DNA of 64,000 bases from UBA5078 sp051252515 (lineage in GTDB: Bacteria > Pseudomonadota > Gammaproteobacteria > Pseudomonadales > Pseudohongiellaceae): assembly GCA_051252515.1 (NCBI GenBank), contig JBPOFS010000008.1, positions 62,001 through 126,000 of the forward strand, in the 5' to 3' direction. Made by a program: the position numbers and the translations under genes. Each line of letters starts with the position of its first letter. Position 1 is the first letter of the stretch. The notes beneath the pieces are model-generated. The model worked only from the letters and a program-made list of their open reading frames with translations, searched no databases and was not told the origin of the DNA. Below, piece after piece: positions 1 to 8,049 of this stretch.

Positions 1-329
1 GTATTCTGCTAGCGCTGCGGTCTCATAATGAGGATTCAGTAGAGAGATGCTAAGCGCAAATTTAACGCTTTATCACTTCTCTGGCCAGCAGTGCCTATAG
101 GGGCGGGCATTTTACGGGAACAAGTCATTGCTGGCAAGTCTCCTTTAGACATTTAATCAAGTTGTCCATGGACTTGGGGCAAGACAGGGGCGCTTAGCCT
201 CGCTTCCTTGACAGACAACGGCTTCGCCCATAGCATGCAGGCTCGTTTTTACATCGATAAAACGCGAGAATCGCAACAATAAGACAACAATAGCCGTCCT
301 TACTTAGTAGGATCGCTCACGGTAGCTCC
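1..329. other. Intergenic region upstream of ispB
   Basis: No coding frame here is convincing. A minus-strand frame of about 30 codons follows a purine-rich stretch but resembles nothing I know. In many gammaproteobacteria rplU-rpmA lies divergently upstream of ispB, so this stretch may carry the rplU leader, but the rplU start itself is not visible in the window. The only feature I can support is the plus-strand promoter listed separately. Confidence 0.4.
208..236 (+). promoter_or_regulatory. Putative sigma70 promoter of ispB
   Basis: A perfect -35 TTGACA (208-213), a 17-nt spacer and a -10-like TAGCAT (231-236) point toward ispB, which starts about 94 nt downstream. The -10 matches consensus at 4 of 6 positions. 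Seen by eye only. Confidence 0.45.
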
Positions 330-1319
330 ATGTATAAAAATATCCGCGCAGTAGTATCGGCCGATTTCGACGCCGTAAATCAATTTATCATCGATCAATT
401 ATACTCTGATGTCGCCCTTGTGGAGAGTATCGGACACTATATTATCGATGCCGGCGGCAAACGCATGCGCCCAGTGCTAGTGTTATTAGGCGCCAAAAGC
501 TGTGGCTATGAAGGCAACCAGCATATTGCTCTGGCGGCCGTCATTGAATTTATTCACACAGCGACCCTTCTACATGACGATGTTGTCGACATGTCTTCTA
601 TGCGACGTGGACGCCCCACGGCGAATGAGCAATGGAATAACCCCTCTAGCGTTCTAGTGGGCGACTTCATTTACTCACGCGCCTTTCAGGTCCTTGTCTC
701 CATCGGCAATATGGACATCATGAAAATCATTGCCGACACCACTAACCGCATCGCGGAAGGTGAAGTCCTGCAATTGATTAATAAAAACAACAGCTCGGCA
801 ACCCAAGAAGGCTATATGAATGTGATTCGCCATAAAACGGCAATCTTGTTCCAAGCAGCCTCGGAGTGCGGCGCGATCCTTGCCGGTGCAAGTGTTGAGC
901 AACAAAAAGTGTTGCGCGATGTGGGCATGCACATTGGCATGGCGTTCCAGTTAATCGATGACGTTCTCGACTACGAAGGCGACGCCCAAACGATGGGCAA
1001 GAACATCGGTGATGATTTAGCAGAAGGCAAACCAACGCTGCCACTCATTTACGCGATGCGCAATGGCACTGCCGAAGAAGCGACCCTGCTTAAGAATTGC
1101 ATTGAAGGGGCAACCAAGGATGATGACAAGGCATTAGCAGAGCAGCAGCTAACCGACGTTATCGCAGCCATAAAGCGTAGCGGTGGGCTTGAGTACACAA
1201 GAACCTTGGCAATTGCCGAGGCGGACAAGGCGATCGCCCTACTCGATACGCTAGCAGAATCTCCGTTCAGAAAAGCACTTGAAGATATGGCGAACTTAGC
1301 CGTCCACCGCGCAAGCTAA
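330..1319 (+). CDS. ispB: Octaprenyl diphosphate synthase IspB
   Basis: A trans-polyprenyl diphosphate synthase that extends farnesyl diphosphate with isopentenyl diphosphate to make the ubiquinone side chain; cytosolic. The 329-residue length and sequence fit E. coli IspB along the whole protein. Visible motifs are GGKRMRP (about 42-48), the first aspartate-rich motif DDVVD (83-87) followed by MRRGRPTAN, FIHTATLLHDD, and the second aspartate-rich motif DDVLDYEGD near 211, followed by GKNIGDDLAEGKPTLP. The ATG at 330 gives the expected N-terminus, though the ribosome site before it is weak. It is a single gene convergent with the flavin oxidoreductase, 9 nt away. ubiC, another ubiquinone gene, lies far off at 32.3 kb. 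Confidence 0.95.
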   Translation: MYKNIRAVVSADFDAVNQFIIDQLYSDVALVESIGHYIIDAGGKRMRPVLVLLGAKSCGYEGNQHIALAAVIEFIHTATLLHDDVVDMSSMRRGRPTANEQWNNPSSVLVGDFIYSRAFQVLVSIGNMDIMKIIADTTNRIAEGEVLQLINKNNSSATQEGYMNVIRHKTAILFQAASECGAILAGASVEQQKVLRDVGMHIGMAFQLIDDVLDYEGDAQTMGKNIGDDLAEGKPTLPLIYAMRNGTAEEATLLKNCIEGATKDDDKALAEQQLTDVIAAIKRSGGLEYTRTLAIAEADKAIALLDTLAESPFRKALEDMANLAVHRAS

Positions 1320-1328
1320 TGGTGCAGG

Positions 1329-2351
1329 CTATGCCTGTACCGCTGCTTGCAAGGCGAACTCTTTCGCTAATAATTTATAGGACTTTTTACGCACCTCAAA
1401 ATCATAGCAATTGCTGATGATCACTAACTCATCCGCCTGATGCTTTGTCGCCAACACTCGTAATTTTTCGGCAACTACCGCAGGCGTGCCACAAATAGCG
1501 TGCTTGCGACGCTGCTCGATTAACGCTCGCTCTTGAGCAGTAAACGGGTAAGCGTAGGCTTCATTTACTGACGGAATAGGACCAGGTGTCCCTTTCTCCA
1601 ATCCTAAACGCCAAACATCCCGAGTCAAAGCCAAGGCGTCCGCCTCCTCCTCAGTTTCCGCACACAATACAAACACCCCTACATTCACATGAGGCTTTTC
1701 AAGCTCTGCACTGGCTTTGAAGTTATCACGATAAATTTGCGCTAAGTTATGACTATGACTTGGGTTTAGAAAATGCGCGACGGAATAACGCATCCCTAGC
1801 TCTGCCGCATAAATCGCGCTTTGCTCACTTGAGCCGAGCAGCCAAAATTGTGGCGCAACTGAGACCGACGGACTTGCATGAGCGCGCGCAAAGGCGTCCG
1901 TCTCCGGAGGCGTCCCTTGCACAAACGCCATCATATCCAGCAGTTTATTACGAAAATAATCCACACCAATCGGAGAGCCATAAGCCAACGCTTGAGCAGT
2001 GATTGAATCACTACCTGGTGCGCGCCCTACGCCCAAGTCCATACGCTCAGGATACAAGGTTTGTAATAGGAGGAAGTTTTCAGCCACTTTGTAAGGGCTG
2101 TAATGGGTCAACATGACGCCGCCCGAACCGAGCCGTATCTGCTTCGTCGCCGCACCGATACTGGCTAACAGCACCTCTGGCGCACAGCCCGCAAAACTCT
2201 CAGAGCCATGATGCTCAGCTACCCAAAAGCGATGATACCCAAGAGCTTCTGTATGTTGCGCTAGCGCGATTGTTTCCGCTAGCGCCTGCGCCGCAGTCCC
2301 ACCACTTCGAATAGGAGACTGATCTAATACACTGAGCTTAAGCATTGACAT
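1329..2351 (-). CDS. LLM-class flavin-dependent oxidoreductase (YhbW-like)
   Basis: A luciferase-like monooxygenase-fold protein of 340 residues, expected to use reduced FMN; the substrate is unknown. Family hallmarks are SVLDQSPIRSG at the N-terminus, the AEHHG motif near residue 46, RLGSGGVML near 75, and the PERMDLGVGRAPGSD segment near 101 typical of the YhbW/MsnO8-type subgroup. Length is normal for the family. It is a monocistronic minus-strand gene divergent from the acyl-CoA synthetase with a 258-nt gap. Assignment to the family is firm; no specific reaction can be read from the sequence or its neighbours. Confidence 0.85.
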   Translation of the reverse strand: MSMLKLSVLDQSPIRSGGTAAQALAETIALAQHTEALGYHRFWVAEHHGSESFAGCAPEVLLASIGAATKQIRLGSGGVMLTHYSPYKVAENFLLLQTLYPERMDLGVGRAPGSDSITAQALAYGSPIGVDYFRNKLLDMMAFVQGTPPETDAFARAHASPSVSVAPQFWLLGSSEQSAIYAAELGMRYSVAHFLNPSHSHNLAQIYRDNFKASAELEKPHVNVGVFVLCAETEEEADALALTRDVWRLGLEKGTPGPIPSVNEAYAYPFTAQERALIEQRRKHAICGTPAVVAEKLRVLATKHQADELVIISNCYDFEVRKKSYKLLAKEFALQAAVQA

Positions 2352-2609
2352 AATTAACCGGCAGTAGTTGTGTTGGCTTTACACAAGGCTTTATTCATAG
2401 GAAATACCTCAAGAAGCCAAGTGAATAATGACCTTCAATTCTGCAAGAAAGCCCTCGATATAGCCAGAGTTATCGCTTAGTGAAACACTAGCAAGAAAGC
2501 GGCCGAGGTGTTATAAGAATGGACTACGAGATTCAACAAGGAAGAAGCATTTCGTCACAATTCTCTTCAATGAGTGCCAATGAATAATACTAAAGGGGGC
2601 GCGCAATAA

Positions 2610-4493
2610 GTGATAGATCTAAGCAATACACCCGTAGCAGAACCATTGATGGAAACCATCGAAAACATCGAGGCCTTTGAGAAGGTCGCTCTTCGCACAC
2701 AATTCCCTTTCAGCGACAGTTATTCGCTTCTACAAGAGAGCGGAAAACGATTTGGCGATGACCCCGCACTCGAGTTCTTACTCAGTGGTCGGCGCGACGA
2801 AACACCGCAAACCATAAGCTTCCGCCAGTTAGCCCAACGCATCACTCAAACAGCCAATCTTTTGCACACCCTCGGGGTAGAGCAAGACACAGCCGTTGCA
2901 ATCTTATTGCCCATAATGCCGCAAAGCCATCCAGCCATTTGGGGCTCTCAGGCCGCTGGCATTGCTAACCCGATCAACCCCATGCTCGACGCCGAACATA
3001 TCGCCGACATCATTGAAGCGGCACAAGCCCGCGTGGTCATCTGCCTTGCCCCTTCTGAGCACACCGATATTTGGGAAAAGCTCATGCAGATCATGCATCG
3101 ACTCCCACTGGTACACACTATCCTCGTCGTCACACAAGATCACTTCACTCGCAGAGAACTGACGATCCCAGATAACCTCAACGTCAATGTCTTAAACTAT
3201 GACAGCAGTGTCGCAGAACAAGTGGATGATCATTTAATCAGTGAGCGTCAATTTTCCCCTGATCAAATTGCGGCCTATTTTCATACTGGCGGCACCACAG
3301 GCCGACCAAAAATCGCACAACTTACTCATGAAAACATGGCCTTCCTTGGACAGTTAATGCAAGTGTATACAGCGCATATGCCAAGGCACACTGTATTGTG
3401 CGGACTGCCCCTTTTCCATATTTACGGTGTCATCATTCAAGGCATTGCAGCGTTTAGTGTTGGCTATCGTGTACTCCTACTTACCCCAGCAGGCTTTCGC
3501 TCGCCTGAAGGCATGAAGAATTTCTGGCACCATATCGATCGCTTTAAGATTCGCAGTTTCTCGACAGTGCCTACAGTATTGATGGCGTTGGCCACGATCC
3601 CAGTCGGTGATGCAGACATCAGCAGCTTAACCAACATCAACTCTGGGGCCGCCCCCCTTTCCCCCAATCTAGAACGAGTGTTTGAAAGCAATTACGACGT
3701 CGAAGTTTCTAATGGCTATGGCATGACCGAAACGACGGCTCTGATTTCGCGCGCGCCAATTGAGCAACCTACAGGTAGCGTAGGGATGCGTATTCCATAT
3801 TCTCAGATACGCATTGCACACGTGACCGATGGCGTAGTCGTCAAAGACTGTGCACTTGGGGAAAGCGGCGTGATTCTCGTGCGTGGCCCGCAAGTTTTTT
3901 GTGGCTATAAAGCGGAGGCTGACAATCTTAATGCATGGGTCGATGGCGATTGGTTCAACACAGGAGATCTTGGATATTTAGATGACAAAGGGTTTTTGTA
4001 TCTCTCCGGCAGAGCAAAAGACTTAATCATCCGTGGAGGCCACAATATTGATCCTGCCACTATAGAAGACGGCATGAGCACCCACCCTGCAATAGCCAGC
4101 TGTATTGCTGTCGGATACCCCGACGCCTATGCCGGTGAGCTCCCTATGAGCTTCGTTGTTCTAAAACCTGGCGAGCAATGCAGCGCAGACGAGCTTCTCG
4201 CGTATGCGGAAACCCACATCAGTGAAAGAGCCGCCATTCCTAAACGCATCGAAATAATCCCTGCCATGCCATTAACGGCTGTAGGAAAAATATTTCGCCC
4301 TGCACTACGCCAACAAATAGCGGTTACAGTGCTAAAAGAAATGTTTGCCGAAAACAGCATAGAAGCAGAGGTAAGCAGCCGACTCGATAAGAAAAGTGGT
4401 TTAATCATGGTGATCAAGCTAGCGGACAAAGAGACACTACAGTCCGTAGATAAACTGCTAGTGCCCTTCTCGTTTGGTATTGAATACGTCTAG
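2610..4493 (+). CDS. Acyl-CoA synthetase (AMP-binding, FadD-like)
   Basis: An ANL-superfamily ligase expected to activate a carboxylic acid to its acyl-CoA through an acyl-adenylate. It has the A3 phosphate loop HTGGTTGRPK near residue 226, GYGMTETTA near 369, FNTGDLGYLD near 450 and the A8 hinge SGRAKDLIIRGG near 466, so the active-site set looks complete. The C-terminal lysine motif appears as LTAVGKIFRPALR. At 627 residues it has about 60 residues beyond that motif, which is longer than short-chain enzymes. The start is GTG at 2610, supported by AGGGGG ten nt upstream. Substrate unknown. The CaiB, acyl-CoA dehydrogenase and SDR genes further along fit general acyl-CoA catabolism. Confidence 0.85.
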   Translation: MIDLSNTPVAEPLMETIENIEAFEKVALRTQFPFSDSYSLLQESGKRFGDDPALEFLLSGRRDETPQTISFRQLAQRITQTANLLHTLGVEQDTAVAILLPIMPQSHPAIWGSQAAGIANPINPMLDAEHIADIIEAAQARVVICLAPSEHTDIWEKLMQIMHRLPLVHTILVVTQDHFTRRELTIPDNLNVNVLNYDSSVAEQVDDHLISERQFSPDQIAAYFHTGGTTGRPKIAQLTHENMAFLGQLMQVYTAHMPRHTVLCGLPLFHIYGVIIQGIAAFSVGYRVLLLTPAGFRSPEGMKNFWHHIDRFKIRSFSTVPTVLMALATIPVGDADISSLTNINSGAAPLSPNLERVFESNYDVEVSNGYGMTETTALISRAPIEQPTGSVGMRIPYSQIRIAHVTDGVVVKDCALGESGVILVRGPQVFCGYKAEADNLNAWVDGDWFNTGDLGYLDDKGFLYLSGRAKDLIIRGGHNIDPATIEDGMSTHPAIASCIAVGYPDAYAGELPMSFVVLKPGEQCSADELLAYAETHISERAAIPKRIEIIPAMPLTAVGKIFRPALRQQIAVTVLKEMFAENSIEAEVSSRLDKKSGLIMVIKLADKETLQSVDKLLVPFSFGIEYV

Positions 4494-4498
4494 GCTCC

Positions 4499-4530
4499 TT
4501 AGCGTCAGAGTTAGTTCGCTCTGACGCTAA
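4499..4530. terminator. Hairpin between convergent genes
   Basis: A 12-bp perfect inverted repeat (4499-4510 with 4519-4530, loop 8 nt) straddles the stop codon of the minus-strand lipoprotein gene and follows the acyl-CoA synthetase stop. There is no strong T run on either side, so it may act as a bidirectional 3'-end hairpin rather than a classical terminator. Confidence 0.5.
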
Positions 4531-5710
4531 AGCCAGCGCTGCTGGACCGAAGAATACTGTTTTCATCGATGATCCGCACTTTGTTGCTGCTTGGCTGATA
4601 GATTTCACTAGACGCTGTAAAAATATAACGTGCCACTTCAAACAAGGCTTTAGCCTGTTCGTCATCGCCCAGCTCTTCAACGGTTTTACTCAACGCCAAA
4701 TAAAAATCTGCTTCAGAATCCTTCAGCCTAATAGCGGCGATAAAATGATCACGTGCGGCATCATAGTCTTGTTCTGAAAAAGCGATATTACCCAAATTAT
4801 AATGGAAGTAAGGGTTCTTAACGTTAAAGCGCTCGATTGCCTTGGCATAGCGTTCTGCCGTTTCAAAGTCTCCAGTACGGTTATAGAATTTCACTAGATT
4901 ATTGACGGCGGTAATATTCGAACGATCAATCGAAAACGCCTTACGGTAAGCATATTCCGCGATATCTTCTTGCTCGTTTCGGCTATAGGCCGTGCCTAAG
5001 TTATTCCAGGAAATAGATAACTCAGGATCAAGAAAAAGGGCATTTTTGAAGTAAGCAATGGATGCTTCATACTCGTTGACGATGAGTTTTTCTGCACCTA
5101 GATTATTGAAAAACAACGCACGCGCATTGATATCATTAATAGTGTTTGCGGTTAGCTGTTGCAACGTAATTTCAGGCGTGAAGTCGACCACATAACTAGT
5201 ATTTGGACTAATGCTTCCTATCGCATTAACGTGCTGACTAAGCACTAATAGCTCCCCACGCCTATCCCAACTCGGACGCACTAAAACCGTTTGAAAATCC
5301 GCATCAATATCGTAGTGTCGCGCCATAGCAATATAGAGATAAACAACCGACAGACAATTTCCTTGTCGCGCCTCAAACGCCTCTATCGCTGTGCGGGTTT
5401 GTGAGTCGTCATATTGAATATTCAAATACTGCTCTTCAAACAACAAGCTTTGCAACTGATCAACCACTTCCATTGGAGAGCTACGCGGCGCTACATGCTG
5501 CTCCATATAGGCAATAATTTCTGGACTCAAGGCCATAGGGTCAAGCTCAGGAAAAGCATCCCTTTCTTGATCTAGAACCTGTGACTCGAACTCCCGATCA
5601 TCTATAAACGTAAAATCCAAGCGCACGATATTGCAAGCCGTTAAAACCAAGCAAGAAAGTAGCAAGCACAATGTTCTTAGGGGTTTCCAGTTTCCACTCA
5701 TAACAGTCAT
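4511..5710 (-). CDS. TPR-repeat lipoprotein with transglutaminase-like region
   Basis: A 399-residue predicted lipoprotein with an N-terminal hydrophobic segment ending in the lipobox LTAC (Cys near residue 26). A central part around RQGNCLSVVYLYIAMARHY resembles the Cys-containing core of transglutaminase-like domains that precede TPRs in some periplasmic proteins. From about residue 195 onward there are several tetratricopeptide repeats (for example LDPELSISWNNLGTAYSR and YFHYNLGNIAFSEQDYDAA). Such proteins usually scaffold envelope complexes; the function here is unknown. A second in-frame ATG at 5701 is an equally possible start, since neither has a clear ribosome site. It stands alone between two unrelated genes. 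Confidence 0.75.
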   Translation of the reverse strand: MTVMSGNWKPLRTLCLLLSCLVLTACNIVRLDFTFIDDREFESQVLDQERDAFPELDPMALSPEIIAYMEQHVAPRSSPMEVVDQLQSLLFEEQYLNIQYDDSQTRTAIEAFEARQGNCLSVVYLYIAMARHYDIDADFQTVLVRPSWDRRGELLVLSQHVNAIGSISPNTSYVVDFTPEITLQQLTANTINDINARALFFNNLGAEKLIVNEYEASIAYFKNALFLDPELSISWNNLGTAYSRNEQEDIAEYAYRKAFSIDRSNITAVNNLVKFYNRTGDFETAERYAKAIERFNVKNPYFHYNLGNIAFSEQDYDAARDHFIAAIRLKDSEADFYLALSKTVEELGDDEQAKALFEVARYIFTASSEIYQPSSNKVRIIDENSILRSSSAGFSVRAN

Positions 5711-5968
5711 TTTCTAGAAAGCGCTCATAGTGTGGCCGAAATAACAGGATTCGAGTTACCGATAATTCTTTAACATTACTAATAAAGACCGTGTTATCAC
5801 CAATGCCATTCCTTCAGGCACAATTATCTCTGGGACTAGTCGCCTCAAACTAGACTATTGGCACAGTGCTCAATGTTGCACAATCTTATAAGGGTTGCGT
5901 GGGGTATAGAGAATAGAGAGGGTGGTGGGATATCGCACTTGAAACACTATGCGCTCAAGCAACAAGCT

Positions 5969-5992
5969 GCAGCTCGGCCTAAACCGAGCTGC
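5969..5992 (-). terminator. Putative terminator of the ETF-QO gene
   Basis: A 9-bp perfect GC-rich stem (5969-5977 with 5984-5992, loop CCTAAA) lies 10 nt past the stop of the minus-strand ETF-QO gene. The downstream side is only mildly T-rich, so termination is plausible but not certain. Confidence 0.55.
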
Positions 5993-6002
5993 GAATGCTC
6001 AA

Positions 6003-7673
6003 CTACATATTGGGATAGTTTGGCCCGCCGCCGCCCTCTGGAGTCACCCACTGAATATTCTGCGCTGGGTCCTTAATATCGCACGTTTTACAATGCACAC
6101 AGTTTTGCGCATTGATCTGAAAACGCTTACTGCCATCGTCTTCTTCAACGACTTCGTAAACCCCTGCAGGACAATAGCGCTGCGCAGGCTCATCATAAAG
6201 AGGCAGATTCTTCTCTATCGGCACACTTGGGTCTACTAGGTGCAAATGACAAGGTTGGTTTTCAGCGTGATTAGTATTGGATAAAAACACTGACGACAAT
6301 TTATCAAAACTAATCTTGCCATCGGGTTTCGGGTAATCGATTTTCTGCGCTTGTGCGGCAGGCTTCATGTGCGCGTAATCTGGCGTGCGATCACGGAAGG
6401 TCATAGGGAACCTGCCGCCAAAAATATTGTGCTCAATAAACACTAACGCACTGCCCAACCAGAACCCCAGCCTATGGAATCCAGCGCTGAAGTTACGCGT
6501 CTTATAAAGCTCTCGATACAAACTAGAGTCTTTTAGCAACTCAGTGAAACGCGTCACCTCTTGTGTGGGAGCCTCCCCTTCTTGGGTAGTCTTCAGAGTC
6601 TCTACGATCGACTCAGCCGCGATCATTCCGGACTTCATCGCTGTATGGCTGCCCTTAATCTTAGCGGCATTCAAAGTCCCGGCGTCACACCCAATTAAGA
6701 GCCCACCAGGGAACGTCATTTTAGGCAGTGAGTTCAATCCGCCTTTGTTCAATGCGCGCGCACCATAGCTCAGTCGCTTACCGCCTTCGATATATTGCTT
6801 GATGACGGGATGCTGCTTAAATTTCTGAAACTCATCAAATGGACTGATATGAGGATTGCTATAGCCCAGATCGACAATCAAGCCTAATGAAACTTGATTG
6901 TTCTCGCTGTGATACAAGAATCCACCGCTAGAGCCCGCATAGCTTGCCCCAATCATTGGGTAGCCCGCGGTGTGCACCACAAGACCCTCTTTATGCTTTT
7001 CTTCTGGGATCTCCCAGATCTCTTTGAGGCCGATGCCGTAATGCTGTGGGTCAGACTCTTTGTCTAAGCCAAACTTCGCAATGAGCTCTTTACCCAAATG
7101 CCCACGACACCCTTCTGCAAAGAGGGTGTATTTGGCATGGAATTCAAAACCAGGCTCAAAAGATTCTTTATGCTCACCCTTGGCATCAACCCCCATATCA
7201 CCTGTGGCCACGCCTTTTACGCTACCGTCTTCGTGATAAAGAATCTCAGCGGCTGCAAAGCCCGGGAATACCTCTGCGCCTAAGTCGCCCGCCTGCTCTG
7301 CAAGCCAACGGCAAAAGTTGCCGAGGGAGATAATATAGTTGCCATCATTGTGCATCGGCTTCGGCACGAGCAAACCCGGGAACTTAGTGCCCTTGGTTGG
7401 CCCTGAGAGATAATAAACATCGTCGCCAGTTACGGCCGTGTTCAGTGGCGCGCCACGCTCTTTCCAGTCGGGGAACAATTCATCTAGCGCGCTGGTTTCA
7501 AAAACCGCGCCGGATAGGATATGGGCGCCAATCTCAGATCCTTTCTCTAGAACGCAGACGCTCAGCTCTAGTTCTGCCTCCTTCGCTAATTGCAGCAATC
7601 GGCAAGCCGCTGAAAGCCCAGCAGGTCCCGCACCAACAATAACTACATCAACTTCCATGGATTCGCGCGGCAT
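6003..7673 (-). CDS. Electron transfer flavoprotein-ubiquinone oxidoreductase
   Basis: A membrane-associated FAD and 4Fe-4S enzyme that passes electrons from ETF, reduced by acyl-CoA dehydrogenases, to ubiquinone. It is 556 residues, the usual length. A dinucleotide-binding GAGPAG lies at 14-19. The C-terminal cluster ligands are Cys501 (CPAGVY) and Cys525/528/531 (CVHCKTC). LEKGSEIGAHILSGAV and GCDAGTLNAAKIKGSH are also conserved in the family. The start at 7673 has GGGAG nine nt upstream. No etfAB genes are in the window. The acyl-CoA dehydrogenase at 21.2 kb is a likely upstream electron donor via ETF. Confidence 0.95.
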   Translation of the reverse strand: MPRESMEVDVVIVGAGPAGLSAACRLLQLAKEAELELSVCVLEKGSEIGAHILSGAVFETSALDELFPDWKERGAPLNTAVTGDDVYYLSGPTKGTKFPGLLVPKPMHNDGNYIISLGNFCRWLAEQAGDLGAEVFPGFAAAEILYHEDGSVKGVATGDMGVDAKGEHKESFEPGFEFHAKYTLFAEGCRGHLGKELIAKFGLDKESDPQHYGIGLKEIWEIPEEKHKEGLVVHTAGYPMIGASYAGSSGGFLYHSENNQVSLGLIVDLGYSNPHISPFDEFQKFKQHPVIKQYIEGGKRLSYGARALNKGGLNSLPKMTFPGGLLIGCDAGTLNAAKIKGSHTAMKSGMIAAESIVETLKTTQEGEAPTQEVTRFTELLKDSSLYRELYKTRNFSAGFHRLGFWLGSALVFIEHNIFGGRFPMTFRDRTPDYAHMKPAAQAQKIDYPKPDGKISFDKLSSVFLSNTNHAENQPCHLHLVDPSVPIEKNLPLYDEPAQRYCPAGVYEVVEEDDGSKRFQINAQNCVHCKTCDIKDPAQNIQWVTPEGGGGPNYPNM

Positions 7674-8049
7674 AAATCTTTACTCCCAAATTGAGGGTCA
7701 AAACGCTGTGTCAATAAATCGGCGTGCGCTGCAACACCCTCCGTCAAATTACATACAAGTGGGGTTGGTCGCACAATGAAGATGCACATTATGAGCAATG
7801 GCATGATAAATCGCAAAACACTTGCACTAATCCATGCCGTATTAGTCACCGTACAAGAGTTGCAATGCCCCATAAACTAGCACAATTACCGAACGACTGC
7901 TCTATGAGTTATTAGTATTTGTTCTTCAAATTACGCGTAAGTTGCTGTAAGATTACGCCTTTTTTTGCATTCGGTCAGTGCCATGTCAGGCGGTGAACGG
8001 AACCCTTAACGACGTGTTTTGCGTTCATTCGTTATATTCCGGAGATAAC
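7674..8049. other. Divergent intergenic region with hairpin ahead of the TonB receptor
   Basis: This 376-nt region between ETF-QO and a TonB receptor has no convincing gene; short frames here have no ribosome site or family. Near its right end, GCGTAA (7935-7940) and TTACGC (7953-7958) form a short stem followed by a C and seven T (7960-7966), the shape of a small intrinsic terminator about 85 nt before the receptor start. It may end a short leader RNA. I recognise no riboswitch core. Confidence 0.4.

Noticed and set aside
1..329. Short minus-strand ORF or rplU start
   Set aside because: It does not match L21 and has no independent support; the rplU start, if present, is outside the window.
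7397..7915. Plus-strand frames at the ETF-QO 5' end and in the gap
   Set aside because: They are antisense to ETF-QO or cross the divergent promoter region, with no domain.
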